A DNA stretch of 64,000 bases from Mycobacterium sp. 852002-10029_SCH5224772 (GTDB taxonomy: Bacteria; Actinomycetota; Actinomycetes; Mycobacteriales; Mycobacteriaceae). A program made the position numbers and the translations under genes. The stretch spans positions 62,001 through 126,000 of the forward strand of contig NZ_LZHT01000005.1 of assembly GCF_001667315.1 (NCBI RefSeq), in the 5' to 3' direction. Under the pieces are notes generated by a model. It searched no databases. It was given only the letters and a program-made list of their open reading frames with translations, and was not told where the DNA came from. This document shows, piece by piece, positions 34,444-43,592 of the stretch. Numbering within the stretch: the stretch's first letter is position 1; every line of letters starts with the position of its first letter.

Positions 34444-35904
34444 ATGGCTGGGTCGCGTTCCCTTCTCGACAGCTACGCGCACTACATCGGGGGCCAATGG
34501 GTCGCCCCGGACAGTGGGCGCTACGACGTCGTCAACCCCGCCACTGAGGCCGTGATTGAAACGGCGCCCGATGCGAGTGTGGCTCAGGTCCAGCAAGCCA
34601 TCGCAGCCGCCAGGTCCGCGTTCGACACGGGCCCGTGGCCCGCGGCCGAGCCTGCGGAACGGGGCCGATGCCTGCAACAGCTCAGCGATGCGTTGCTGGC
34701 CAGGGGCGAGGAGATCTACGCCCTGGCTCAGGCCGAATGGGGTTGTACAGCAAATGAGCGGCTGATTCACGTCGATGGTCCTGCCTTCATGGTTGGTCAT
34801 GCCGCCGAGCTCGCCACGGAGCCGGCCGAGGCGCCGATGGATGCGTGGGGCGCGGCGGGCACGACGCTGTTGCGCTACGAACCACTCGGTGTGGTGGCGG
34901 CGATGACGCCGTGGAACTTTCCGCACACTCTCAACGTCATGAAGCTGGGCGCAGCGCTCGCGGCGGGAAATACGCTCGTACTCAAGCCTTCGCCGCTAAC
35001 GCCGCTGGCGGGGCTCGCCCTCGCGCGGATCATCGACGAGGACACGGATATTCCGGCCGGCGTCGTCAACGTGGTCACACCGACCGGCGTCGAGGCCAGC
35101 AGAAGCCTGACCCTGGATCCCAGGGTCGACATGGTGAGTTTCACCGGCAGCTCTGCCGTCGGCCGCGATGTGATGGCGGGCGCGGCTACCACCATGAAGC
35201 GCGTTTTGCTGGAGTGCGGAGGCAAGTCGGCGACCATCCTGCTACCCGACGTCGACGTCAACGACGATCTGTTGGAGCGGCTGCTGTTCGAGGGATGCAC
35301 GATGCATGCGGGTCAAGCCTGCATTCTCAACAGCAGGTTGCTGCTGCCCGATACGCTCCACGATGAGGTGGTAGGCCGGCTTGCCGAGCTGTCCCGCGCG
35401 GTCGTGATCGGGGATCCCGTCGATCCGGCGGTCACCATGGGACCGTTGATCAGCCGCGAGCACCTCGACCGTGTCGAGGGATTCGTCAAACGCGCTGAAG
35501 CCGACGGTGCACTCGTGGTGGCCGGAGGGGCCCGCCCAAAGGATTTGAGCAGCGGTTTCTACTTCGAGCCAACGATACTCACCGACTCATCGGCCGATTC
35601 GTACATCGCGCAGGAGGAGGTGTTCGGCCCCGTGCTGACCGTGTTGCGGTACCGCGACGACGACGATGCCGTGGCCATCGCCAACAATTCGTCCTACGGG
35701 CTCGGCGGTGCCGTGTGGGGAAGCGACGTCGATCGCGCGGTGGCGATCGCCCGCCGGATCAGGACCGGACAGGTTTTGATCAACGGCACGATCCCCGGAG
35801 ATGCGCCATTCGGCGGTTTCAAGCAGAGCGGAATCGGCCGGGAGGGCGGTGTGATGGGGCTGCGGGCTTACATGGAGCCCAAGGCCATCGGGATACCCAC
35901 GTGA
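34444..35904 (+). CDS. Aldehyde dehydrogenase
   Basis: 486 residues, complete. Oxyanion Asn in TPWNFP near 158, general base E257 (LLECGGKSA), nucleophile C293 (HAGQAC), and C-terminal FGPVLTVLRY and PFGGFKQSGIGRE. Oxidises an aldehyde to the acid with NAD(P). ATG 34444 has GGAAGG upstream. The stop overlaps the start of the tandem CaiB gene (GTGA). It may replace the deleted aldehyde dehydrogenase at 7535-8041. Confidence 0.92.
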   Translation: MAGSRSLLDSYAHYIGGQWVAPDSGRYDVVNPATEAVIETAPDASVAQVQQAIAAARSAFDTGPWPAAEPAERGRCLQQLSDALLARGEEIYALAQAEWGCTANERLIHVDGPAFMVGHAAELATEPAEAPMDAWGAAGTTLLRYEPLGVVAAMTPWNFPHTLNVMKLGAALAAGNTLVLKPSPLTPLAGLALARIIDEDTDIPAGVVNVVTPTGVEASRSLTLDPRVDMVSFTGSSAVGRDVMAGAATTMKRVLLECGGKSATILLPDVDVNDDLLERLLFEGCTMHAGQACILNSRLLLPDTLHDEVVGRLAELSRAVVIGDPVDPAVTMGPLISREHLDRVEGFVKRAEADGALVVAGGARPKDLSSGFYFEPTILTDSSADSYIAQEEVFGPVLTVLRYRDDDDAVAIANNSSYGLGGAVWGSDVDRAVAIARRIRTGQVLINGTIPGDAPFGGFKQSGIGREGGVMGLRAYMEPKAIGIPT

Positions 35905-38300
35905 ACCGGCCGCTGACGGGCTTGCGAGTCGTCGAGCTGGCCTCGGAGATCGCGGGTCCGTATTGCACGAAGCTACTCGTCGACCTCGGCGCCGATGTGT
36001 GCAAAATCGAGCCCCCGTCAGGCGACCCGCTCCGTCGCTGGGGTCCGTTCCCCTCGGGGCAGCCTCATCCGGACCGAAGCGGTCTGTTTGAGTACCTGAA
36101 CGCCGGAAAGCGTGGCACCACACTTGATTTCGCAGACCAAGGCGACATCGCAGTGTTGCGCGACACTATCTCCCAGGCCGATGTGCTCGTCGAGGACCTG
36201 CCCGCGGGCGCGCCTGAGCGCCTCCAGTGGGGGTTGGACGCGGGCACCCTTGACCACATCAACCCGAACCTTGTCGTGGTACGCGTCTCGAGCTTCGGTC
36301 AGGAGGGGCCGCTGCGCGACCGGGTGACGACTCCGCTGACCCTGCAGGCGGCGGCGGGGTGGATCAATGTGCGTGAGCCCGGCAGGGCGCCGGTCCAGGC
36401 CGGTGCGCGTATCCCGGAATACATCGCGGGCGGGTACGCCGCCCTCGGCGCACTCACCGCGCTCCGCATCGCGGCGGCCGAAACGAACCGGCCGGTCGAG
36501 GTGGACGTGTCGATGTTCGAGTCGCTGTTATCGACACTGCCTTACCCCATGCTGATTGCCGCGCGCCTGAAAAGCCTCGGCCTGCCAACTAATTCCAAAG
36601 CTGCGCCGATGCTGGGTATCGTGCACGCCGCCGACGGTTGGATCGGAATCAACTGCCTGACCGGCCAGCACTGGCTGGACGTGTGCGCAATGGTCGGACT
36701 GCCCGAGTTCGGCGACCATCAGCTCGCCATCATGCTCGGCGGCCCCGAGCGCGACGAGTTCTTCGCCAAGGCCCAGCCCTTCCTTGAATCGATGTCCGTT
36801 GCTGAACTGGTCGAATTGAGTCAGGCCATGCGGATACCCGCGGCGCCGATCACCGAGGGTGACACCATCCCGGACTGTCCGCAGTATGCCGAGCGCGGGT
36901 TTTTCATCGAGTCAGCCTCCGATGCATGGCGATTCACCCGGCCGGGCGCACCGTTCCGGCTTTCGAAGACTCCGGTCCCGCCGCCATTGCCCGCTCCCGC
37001 CGTCGGGACAGATGCGAAGCCCGCGTGGAGCGAGGGCGGCGAACGCCGCCGGCCGGCCGTCGGCTGCCTCGACGTCTCGCTGCCGTTCGCGGAATTGAAA
37101 GTGTTCGACCTGAGCACTTTCTGGGCGGGTGCGTATCTGACGTGCTACCTCGGCGCGTTCGGGGCCGACGTGATCAAGGTCGAGTCCATCCAGCGACCCG
37201 ATGGACATCGCTACTCGGGCTCGCTGCTGCGTGAGGGCGACGACTGGTACGAGCGGGGCCCGCTGTGGCAGGGAACCAATCTCAACAAGCGCGACATCAC
37301 GCTTGACCTCACCTCTGCCGCCGGTCGCGAGCTGGCGTTGCGGCTGGCCGCTGAAGCCGATGTGGTGGTGGAGAACTTCTCGCCGCGCGTGGTCGAACAA
37401 TTCGGGCTGGACTACGACTCCATCGCGCGCCTCAATCCCGGCGTGATCATGGTGCGGATGCCCGGATTCGGGCTGCACGGCCCCTGGCGTGACTACGTGG
37501 GGTGGGCGCTGAATATCGAACAGGTATCCGGCATGTCGGCCGCGACCGGTTATGCGGAAGGCCCGCCGTGCAATCTGCAGGGACCCGCCGACCCGATCGC
37601 CGGCGTACACGCGTGCGTCGCGCTGCTGGCCGCGCTCGAGCACAGGCGATCCACCGGGGAGGGGCAGCTGATCGAGGCCGCGCAAATCGAGGTCGGCGCG
37701 GCGGTGACCGCCGAACCCGTCATCGAATATTCGTTGACGGGTTCGGTGCGGCCGCGCGAGGGAAATCGCCACCGTCGATACGCCCAGGGCGTCTACACGA
37801 CGAGCAACGCCGACGAGTGGGTCGCGCTCTCGGTGCGTGATGACGCGGACTGGCTTGCGGTGCTGGACGCCATTGACCGCTCTGACTTGTGCGACGATCC
37901 GAGATTTGCCACCGCAGCAGCGCGGCGGGACAACCATGACGAATTCGACGAGGTACTGACGAATTGGACGTGCGGGCGAACCGCGGAGGAGATCGTGGCT
38001 ACCTTCGGCCGGCATGGCGTGCCCGCCGAACGACTCCTGACGGCCGGTCAGATGTATGACGTCGAGCAGCTCGCCGCGCGGGGCTTCTATCAGGATCTGG
38101 ACCACCCGATCACGGGCCGACATCGGTTTCCCGGCTGGCCGTTTCGCATCTCGCCGGGACCCGCGCACCATCACCGGACCGCGGCGCCGACCCTCGGGCA
38201 GCACAACTCCGAGGTGCTTGAAGCGCTTGGCCTTTCCGGGCGGGAAATTGATGCGCTGGCGGAACAACTCGTCATCGGACAGCGCGTGCTGAACGCCTAG
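35901..38300 (+). CDS. Tandem (double) CaiB/BaiF-domain protein
   Basis: 799 residues made of two CaiB domains (about 1-375 and 385-799) joined by a Pro-rich linker. Both start with the typical element (LRVVELASEIAGPYCTKLLVDLGAD; LKVFDLSTFWAGAYLTCYLGAFGAD). In both, the residue aligned with the catalytic Asp is changed: Pro145 in GPLRDRVTTPLTLQA and Ala536 in GPWRDYVGWALNIE. CoA transfer through an aspartyl-CoA intermediate therefore looks impossible at the usual sites. GTG 35901 overlaps the aldehyde dehydrogenase stop. Binding or another CoA chemistry must be considered. Confidence 0.85.
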   Translation: MNRPLTGLRVVELASEIAGPYCTKLLVDLGADVCKIEPPSGDPLRRWGPFPSGQPHPDRSGLFEYLNAGKRGTTLDFADQGDIAVLRDTISQADVLVEDLPAGAPERLQWGLDAGTLDHINPNLVVVRVSSFGQEGPLRDRVTTPLTLQAAAGWINVREPGRAPVQAGARIPEYIAGGYAALGALTALRIAAAETNRPVEVDVSMFESLLSTLPYPMLIAARLKSLGLPTNSKAAPMLGIVHAADGWIGINCLTGQHWLDVCAMVGLPEFGDHQLAIMLGGPERDEFFAKAQPFLESMSVAELVELSQAMRIPAAPITEGDTIPDCPQYAERGFFIESASDAWRFTRPGAPFRLSKTPVPPPLPAPAVGTDAKPAWSEGGERRRPAVGCLDVSLPFAELKVFDLSTFWAGAYLTCYLGAFGADVIKVESIQRPDGHRYSGSLLREGDDWYERGPLWQGTNLNKRDITLDLTSAAGRELALRLAAEADVVVENFSPRVVEQFGLDYDSIARLNPGVIMVRMPGFGLHGPWRDYVGWALNIEQVSGMSAATGYAEGPPCNLQGPADPIAGVHACVALLAALEHRRSTGEGQLIEAAQIEVGAAVTAEPVIEYSLTGSVRPREGNRHRRYAQGVYTTSNADEWVALSVRDDADWLAVLDAIDRSDLCDDPRFATAAARRDNHDEFDEVLTNWTCGRTAEEIVATFGRHGVPAERLLTAGQMYDVEQLAARGFYQDLDHPITGRHRFPGWPFRISPGPAHHHRTAAPTLGQHNSEVLEALGLSGREIDALAEQLVIGQRVLNA

Positions 38301-38345
38301 TCGACGATCTCGGGGTTTCGTAGTGGCACCGCCCTCGCCATGAAA

Positions 38346-38822
38346 TCAGGCGCCGACCATCGCGGCGATCGTGTCGACAACGCACGCCGGGCGATCGCTG
38401 CCCTCGACTTCGACGGTGACGCGAACCGTGGCGCGCCCGCCCTTGTCGTTGCGCTCCACCTTGAGCAGTTCGGCACCCGCCCTGATGCGGGTGTCGACCG
38501 GTACCGGCGCGGGGAAGCGCAACTTGTCGCTGCCGTAGTTGACCTGCATCGCCAATCCGGTGACTCGGTAGATCTGTTGCACGAGAATGGGTACCAGCGA
38601 CAATGTCAAATAGCCGTGCGCGATGGTCTTGCCGTAGGGGCCGGCGGCCGCCCTCTCCGGATCGACATGAATCCATTGATGATCACCGGTCGCCTCGGCG
38701 AACAAGTCGATTTCCTTCTGAGTGACCTGCCGCCAGTCGCTGAAACCGAGGTGCTCGCCGACGTGAGCCTCGAAGTCGGCGATTCCGTCGTAGACGGTCG
38801 GGGACGGGGGCGCCTGGGTCAC
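38346..38822 (-). CDS. MaoC-like (R)-specific enoyl-CoA hydratase
   Basis: 158 residues, single hotdog domain with the R-hydratase signature: D47 and H52 in FAEATGDHQWIHVDPERA, then GPYGKTIAHGYLTLSL. Adds water to a trans-2-enoyl-CoA. GTG 38822 overlaps the amidohydrolase stop by 4 nt. Convergent with the tandem CaiB gene 45 bp away. Confidence 0.88.
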   Translation of the reverse strand: MTQAPPSPTVYDGIADFEAHVGEHLGFSDWRQVTQKEIDLFAEATGDHQWIHVDPERAAAGPYGKTIAHGYLTLSLVPILVQQIYRVTGLAMQVNYGSDKLRFPAPVPVDTRIRAGAELLKVERNDKGGRATVRVTVEVEGSDRPACVVDTIAAMVGA

Positions 38823-40012
38823 GCCGGTACCTTGAGCCCTAATTGCTCAATAGCGTTGCCGCCCATGATCTTCGCCTTTGCGGGCTCCGCGACGCCGTCA
38901 AGTCGGTCGACGAAGCTCAGCGGATCACCTATACCCTCGGGGTGCGGGAAATCGGAGCCGAACATCACGTGATCCTCGCCCATGATGTCGATAATCCCCG
39001 TGAGGTCGTCCTCGAGGAACGGGTGGATGTAGATGTTTCGCTTGAACACCTCGACGGGGTGCTCGTCGAACTCCTTGGGCATGATCTTGTAAGCGGTGTT
39101 CAGCTGTTCGAGCAGATTGCGCACCCATCCGCTGCCGTTCTCGACGCAGAAGATCTTCAGATCGGGGAAGCGGGACAGGGCGCCGTGGCAAATCATCGCG
39201 GCCAGGGTGTCCTCGATGGCGCGGTGGCCCATCACGACCTCGCGTAACGCGCTCGGCTTGAAGGACAGGTACTCGTCACCGCCTTCCCAGTCCATGAGGT
39301 GTTTCTGGTAGCCGCTGTCCGAAGCATGCATGGTGACAGGCATGCCGGCGTTCACGACTTCTTCCCAGAACGGATCGAACTCGGGGAGGCCCATGGACCG
39401 CGAACCGCCGAAGCGGCTGGGCACGGGTGCGGGCCGCACCAGAAATGTCTTCATGCCATGCTCGAGGCCCCAGTGGAATTCCTTGATGGCTTCGTCCACC
39501 AGGGGCAGGCAGATGACGGGGGTCGCGAAGATCCGGTCGTGGTAGTTGAATGTCCAGTGCTCGTGCATCCACTCGTTGAGCGCGTGGATGATCGCGTGGG
39601 TAAGGATGACGTCGTCGGTGGTGCGTTCCTCGATGAGGCTGGCCAGGGTCGGGTACATCACACATTGGTCGATGCCGAGCTCGTCCATCAGCTCGAGGCG
39701 GGGCCCGGGATCCTGATATGCGGGAATGACATCCATTGCCTCGCCGACGAATTCGCGGAAATTGAGGCCTTCGGGGTTGTTGCCGAGGAAGTAATCCTCG
39801 GCGCTACCCGGCTTAGCAACGCGCGCGAAAGTCGGGTTGGGAATCATATGGCTGATGTGGTCCTTGACGACGAGTTTGGGACGGCCATTGACCTCGACGT
39901 AACCGACCTTCCCGCGATGCTGCTTCGGCAGGTACTTCGTGAGCGCGTCCGTCGTCTCGTACATGTGGTTGTCGATGTCGAAAACCGGGTACGGCAAGGA
40001 ACGGGAAGACAT
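38819..40012 (-). CDS. Amidohydrolase family 2 protein (ACMSD-like)
   Basis: 397 residues, metal-dependent TIM-barrel. N-terminal FDIDNHMYE replaces the usual HxH; MPVTMHAS and FGSDFPHPEG supply further ligands including the conserved Asp. Related enzymes decarboxylate or hydrolyse ring-opened acids, but mycobacterial clusters use this group on unknown substrates. AGGAGG lies 8 nt before ATG 40012. Closest relative in the window is 48678-49856 (shared DNHMYET, VNGR.KL, IPNPT). Behind a dyad-like element at 40056-40072. Confidence 0.87.
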   Translation of the reverse strand: MSSRSLPYPVFDIDNHMYETTDALTKYLPKQHRGKVGYVEVNGRPKLVVKDHISHMIPNPTFARVAKPGSAEDYFLGNNPEGLNFREFVGEAMDVIPAYQDPGPRLELMDELGIDQCVMYPTLASLIEERTTDDVILTHAIIHALNEWMHEHWTFNYHDRIFATPVICLPLVDEAIKEFHWGLEHGMKTFLVRPAPVPSRFGGSRSMGLPEFDPFWEEVVNAGMPVTMHASDSGYQKHLMDWEGGDEYLSFKPSALREVVMGHRAIEDTLAAMICHGALSRFPDLKIFCVENGSGWVRNLLEQLNTAYKIMPKEFDEHPVEVFKRNIYIHPFLEDDLTGIIDIMGEDHVMFGSDFPHPEGIGDPLSFVDRLDGVAEPAKAKIMGGNAIEQLGLKVPA

Positions 40013-40055
40013 TGAACTTTCCTCCTGAGCAGCGAATATGACCATTTACGCTATA

Positions 40056-40072
40056 TGAGAACGACGTTATCA
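40056..40072. promoter_or_regulatory. Dyad-like element, 3-nt spacer
   Basis: TGAGAAC-GAC-GTTATCA, six of seven arm positions paired. It lies 43 nt upstream of the amidohydrolase start. The AGAC/GAC-GTTATC part recurs at 40736-40751, so both may bind the same protein as the 4-nt-spacer dyads. Confidence 0.4.
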
Positions 40073-40099
40073 TCATCGCCCCGCGACATCCAGATCGGG

Positions 40100-40735
40100 T
40101 CAGGGTGTGCGGGATTCTTGCCATGCGTTGACCACGGCGTCGGTGGTGGTGACCGTGGTAAGCAGCGCCAACGTGTTGTCGATGATGGACTCGGCGTACT
40201 CGCGCGGATAGCCACTCACCGCGTCGCGAGGCAACACAAACTGGTAGCTGCGATTCACGGCGTCCATCACAAAGTTCTGAATAGCAATGTTCACCGAAAC
40301 ACCGACTCCCACAATTGTCTTGATGTTCATATTCCGCAGTACGGAGTCGAGATCCGTACCGGTCATGGGCCCGACGCCATGGGTTCGAGTGAGCACGAGG
40401 TCACTGGGTACCAAACCGAGCTCGGGCAGAACCGACGCACCGGGACCGCCGGGAGTCAAGTCGGCGGCGAACGACTTCCCGGACATGAACAGCCTGGCGT
40501 TGGTGTTCGACCCGCGGTTGTCAGGGCGCTTCTCGATGAGGCAGTGCACGACCGCGACCCCGGCCGCCCTAGCGGCGGAGAGCAGCTTGGCGATGTTGGG
40601 AACGGCCTCGCGGTGCGCCTCTTCTGCGAGCAACGGGAGTCCGGCCTGCGGGCCTATCACACCGCCCTGACACTCCTGGGTCACGAGTGCGGTGGTTGCG
40701 GGATCGAGCAGTTCTCGGAGGCTGGGTTGCGGCAT
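40100..40735 (-). CDS. Isochorismatase-like protein lacking the catalytic Cys
   Basis: 211 residues with the isochorismatase/cysteine-hydrolase fold (AARAAGVAVVHCLIE; TIVGVGVSVNIAIQNFVMDAVNRSY). The Asp-Lys-Cys triad is not visible: ALVTQECQ stands for the Asp motif, LTRTHG for the Lys, and N149 for the nucleophilic Cys. It is therefore not a standard amidase; related Cys-less forms exist but their role is unknown to me. ATG 40735 has no ribosome site and abuts the dyad, so it is probably leaderless. Confidence 0.75.
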   Translation of the reverse strand: MPQPSLRELLDPATTALVTQECQGGVIGPQAGLPLLAEEAHREAVPNIAKLLSAARAAGVAVVHCLIEKRPDNRGSNTNARLFMSGKSFAADLTPGGPGASVLPELGLVPSDLVLTRTHGVGPMTGTDLDSVLRNMNIKTIVGVGVSVNIAIQNFVMDAVNRSYQFVLPRDAVSGYPREYAESIIDNTLALLTTVTTTDAVVNAWQESRTP

Positions 40736-40751
40736 GAGAATAGACGTTATC
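40736..40751. promoter_or_regulatory. Dyad operator candidate touching a start codon
   Basis: GAGAAT-AGAC-GTTATC, directly next to ATG 40735 of the isochorismatase-like gene and 34 nt before the NTF2 start (40786). A bound repressor would cover the -10 region (TAACGT on the minus strand). Confidence 0.5.
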
Positions 40752-40785
40752 GTGTGCTGGAACGCAAATTCCACGAGGAGGGTCG

Positions 40786-41232
40786 ATGGAGATGTGGGAG
40801 CTCGAGGTGAGGGAGTCGGTACGGCAGACGTTGGCCGACTACACTGCCGCCACCGATCGATTCGATCTCCGGGCCCTGGCGGCATGCTTCTGCGACCAAG
40901 GCGTGTTGGAATTCACCGGCGGCGCCGGGCCACTGACCGGGCCCGCACAAATCGAGGCGGGCCTCGGTGCGGCGATGACGCGGCCTGTGCAATCGGGGCC
41001 GCCGGCACGGCAGCCACCGACTCACGTCCGCCACCACGTGTCCAGCATCAAATTCGGATCGGTGGCCCACGACAGGGTCGAGGTCAGCAGTTACTTTGCC
41101 GTCCACACTGACATCGGGCTCGACCATTGGGGCCGCTACCGTGATGTCCTCATCCCCGCGAACGGCCGGTGGCTGTTCGCTCATCGCAGGATCGGTGTGG
41201 ACGCGTTCGCGGCGAACAGCCTGATGGCCTGA
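40786..41232 (+). CDS. SnoaL-like / NTF2-fold protein
   Basis: 148 residues, NTF2 fold: VRQTLADYTAATDRFDLRALAACFCDQGVLEF, strand-rich middle, ending with GRYRDVLIPANGRWLFAHRRIGVD. Homologues are small dehydratases or isomerases (scytalone dehydratase or ketosteroid isomerase class). GAGGAGGG precedes ATG 40786. Divergent from the isochorismatase-like gene and convergent with the LLM gene 7 bp away. Confidence 0.8.
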   Translation: MEMWELEVRESVRQTLADYTAATDRFDLRALAACFCDQGVLEFTGGAGPLTGPAQIEAGLGAAMTRPVQSGPPARQPPTHVRHHVSSIKFGSVAHDRVEVSSYFAVHTDIGLDHWGRYRDVLIPANGRWLFAHRRIGVDAFAANSLMA

Positions 41233-41239
41233 GGAAGCG

Positions 41240-42142
41240 TCATCGCCTGATGAACTCTTTGGCGAAGGCGCGCGAACGGTCGATGAGTTCGGTCCGGTCG
41301 GGGCCCGATGGCGCGATGGTGAGCCAGGTGACCCCGGCCGTAGCAAGATTTTCGATGGTGGCGTGACGTTCGTCGGCTGATCTGCTGTCGTCCAACAGAT
41401 TTCCCGCGGAAAAGCAGATGTCCAACGGTGCGGTACGGCCGATTTCGGCCGCGTATCGTTTGGCCCAGTGGATGGCCAGCTGCAACTCGTCGATCGTCGA
41501 AATCTCCGCGGTGCGCGACGCCGCAGCGTAGCCGAACGTGTTGAACGGTGCCCATCCCTGCGCCCGCGACACCGCCCGGCGAACGGCGCGCTTGCTGTTG
41601 CCCCCGACCCACACCGGCGGGGGGCTCGTCGGCAGCGGGCGCAGTCGAACACCACGCGCGGCGAAGGAGCTTCCTTCGTAGGCGATGTCCTCACCCGTGA
41701 GCACCTTGTCCAGCACGTCGAGCGCCTCGTCGAGCAGAGCGCCGCGGTTGTCGAAATCGATTCCGAGGGCTTTGAATTCGGGCTTGAGGTAACCCGCAGC
41801 GGTCCCCAGGATGAGCCGCCCCTTCGAGAGCGTCGCGAGGCTTTGAATCGACTTGGCGCCGAGAAACGGGTTGCGGTAGGCGGCGATGTAGACATTGGTC
41901 AGCAGCTTGACGTCGGTGGTTGCGGCGGCGGCGAACGCCAACGCGACGAACGGGTCGAGGGCGTGGTGGCCACCGTGGTCGAGCCACTTCGCGTCGGGTG
42001 CGGGGTGGTCGGTGACGTGGACAGCCGCGAATCCGCTTGCTTCGGCCACTCGTGCGACGTCGGCGATGGCTTCGGCAGTCACGAACTCGTCGACTGCCTC
42101 GACACGATGCGTAGGCAGTTCGAGGGAGAAGGAGACGGTCAC
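41240..42142 (-). CDS. LLM-class (F420-type) flavin-dependent oxidoreductase
   Basis: 300 residues, luciferase-like TIM barrel: ASGFAAVHVTDHPAPDAKW, LLTNVYIAAYRNPFLGAKSIQSLATLSKGRLILGTAAGY, PPVWVGGNSKRAVRRA. The TIGR03619-like actinobacterial group usually uses coenzyme F420. A hydride transfer to or from the pathway intermediate is expected. GTG 42142 overlaps the acyl-CoA dehydrogenase stop (GTGA). Confidence 0.88.
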   Translation of the reverse strand: MTVSFSLELPTHRVEAVDEFVTAEAIADVARVAEASGFAAVHVTDHPAPDAKWLDHGGHHALDPFVALAFAAAATTDVKLLTNVYIAAYRNPFLGAKSIQSLATLSKGRLILGTAAGYLKPEFKALGIDFDNRGALLDEALDVLDKVLTGEDIAYEGSSFAARGVRLRPLPTSPPPVWVGGNSKRAVRRAVSRAQGWAPFNTFGYAAASRTAEISTIDELQLAIHWAKRYAAEIGRTAPLDICFSAGNLLDDSRSADERHATIENLATAGVTWLTIAPSGPDRTELIDRSRAFAKEFIRR

Positions 42143-43254
42143 AGGGGTCCTTTCGGTTCGGAGACGAGCGCGGCCAAACGCTGGGCGTGGTAGTCGGGTG
42201 CGCCGAAAATCAACTGGGTGGCCTTGGCGCGTCGGACGAACAAGTGAGCGTCGTGCTCCCAGGTGAAGCCGATGCCGCCGTGGATGCGCATGTTGTCGAG
42301 CGCAACCTGCAGGAAGGCCTCCGAACACACCATTTTCGCGACCGACGCGGCGGTTGGCAGGTCATCGGTTCCCGCCACGTCGGCCGCATGCGACGCGGCC
42401 GAACGCCCACCCTCCACCTGAACCAGCATGTCCGCGCACCGGTGTTTGACGGCTTGGAAGCTGCCGATGGGCCGACCGAACTGGATTCGATTCTTGGCGT
42501 AGTCGACGGCCATGTCGAGGCAGCGTTGCGCTGCGCCGACCTGTTCGGCGCTGAGCGCGATGAGGGCGAGGTCCGATGTCCGCGCAAGGAAACTCGCGGC
42601 GCCCCCGTCCGGTCCGATCAGCTGTGCCTGTGCACCGTCAAACTGCACGCGGGCCACCTTGCGGGTGCGGTCGAGCCCGGCCAACGGTGTGCGACGAAGA
42701 CCCTCTGTTCCGGCGCGTACCGCGAACAATGAGATGCCTGCGGTCGTTCTCGCTGCTGCCAGGACGATGTCCGCGGTGTGGCCGTCAATCACGAGCGGTG
42801 CCGCACCGTGGATCCGATGACCGTTTGGGTCGCGGTCAGCCCTCAACGTCACGGCGCCGGGTTCCCATGCGCCGAGTTGGCCGTTGAGGATCAGCGTCGC
42901 GGTGCTGGAGCCGTCGATGAACCCAGGAATCAACTGCTCCGCCGCCGCGTCGTCGTCGCTGGCGAGAATGGCTTGTGTTGCCAGGCCGACCGTGGCGAAA
43001 AAGGGGGAACATGACAGCACGCGTCCCATTTCCTCGAAGACCACCGCAAGTTCGACCACACCGGCGCCGGCCCCACCCCAGCGCTCGGGCACGGCGATGC
43101 CGTGCAGGCCCAATTCGCCGGCCATCTGGCGCCACGAGACCTCGTCGTAGCCGGTATCCGTCTCCATCAGGCTGCGAACGGTCTCGCTGGGCGAGGTCGC
43201 GGCCAGGTAGTCGCGGATGACGCCGCGCAGGTCATCGACCTCACTGGTCGGCAC
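42139..43254 (-). CDS. Acyl-CoA dehydrogenase
   Basis: 371 residues: LHGIAVPERWGGAGAGVVELAVVFEEMGR, QFGRPIGSFQAVKHRCADMLVQ, HGGIGFTWEHDAHLFVRRAK. Of the shorter FadE28 type, often one subunit of a heteromer; a partner may be 45762-46964. GTG start at 43254, overlapping by 14 nt a small frame upstream. Co-transcribed with the LLM oxidoreductase. Confidence 0.88.
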   Translation of the reverse strand: MPTSEVDDLRGVIRDYLAATSPSETVRSLMETDTGYDEVSWRQMAGELGLHGIAVPERWGGAGAGVVELAVVFEEMGRVLSCSPFFATVGLATQAILASDDDAAAEQLIPGFIDGSSTATLILNGQLGAWEPGAVTLRADRDPNGHRIHGAAPLVIDGHTADIVLAAARTTAGISLFAVRAGTEGLRRTPLAGLDRTRKVARVQFDGAQAQLIGPDGGAASFLARTSDLALIALSAEQVGAAQRCLDMAVDYAKNRIQFGRPIGSFQAVKHRCADMLVQVEGGRSAASHAADVAGTDDLPTAASVAKMVCSEAFLQVALDNMRIHGGIGFTWEHDAHLFVRRAKATQLIFGAPDYHAQRLAALVSEPKGPL

Positions 43255-43450
43255 GCACGTACTCCAACTTAGGCCCCAGTACGTTCATGACCGCTGGACA
43301 GCCGCCGATGACCCCGGATTTTCCGGTCGCAGATATTGGGCCCAAGCGCATGTCAGCTCGTGCGGGAATTGCTCTGTCCAGCTGGATAATTCGAAGCGCT
43401 GTGGATGCCCGGCCGATCGCGTTGTCCGTCAGCGGATTTGATGGGCTCAT
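43241..43450 (-). CDS. Small hypothetical ORF
   Basis: 69 residues from ATG 43450, with GAGGAAG 3 nt upstream. It ends 14 nt inside the acyl-CoA dehydrogenase gene, the coupling style of this region. The C-terminal part GGCPAVMNVLGPKLEYV looks protein-like, but I recognise no family. It may be a real leader-type gene, a gene remnant, or chance. Confidence 0.3.
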   Translation of the reverse strand: MSPSNPLTDNAIGRASTALRIIQLDRAIPARADMRLGPISATGKSGVIGGCPAVMNVLGPKLEYVRADQ

Positions 43451-43558
43451 GTCTTCCTCGGTGCGGTGGCGGCCGGGTCGGCGCCGCTCATGCGGGCGCG
43501 CGGTTATCCCGACCGGGATAGCCATTGCCGGACCAGGATAGTATGTTTTGTGAAAATA

Positions 43559-43574
43559 GAGAATAAGCATTCTC
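43559..43574. promoter_or_regulatory. Perfect 16-bp dyad operator candidate
   Basis: GAGAATAAGCATTCTC, identical to 18547-18562. It ends 18 nt before GTG 43593 of the amidohydrolase gene, so it overlaps the region just before its ribosome site (AAGGAG). Confidence 0.7.
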
Positions 43575-43592
43575 GCCCGAAGGAGCGAAGCG

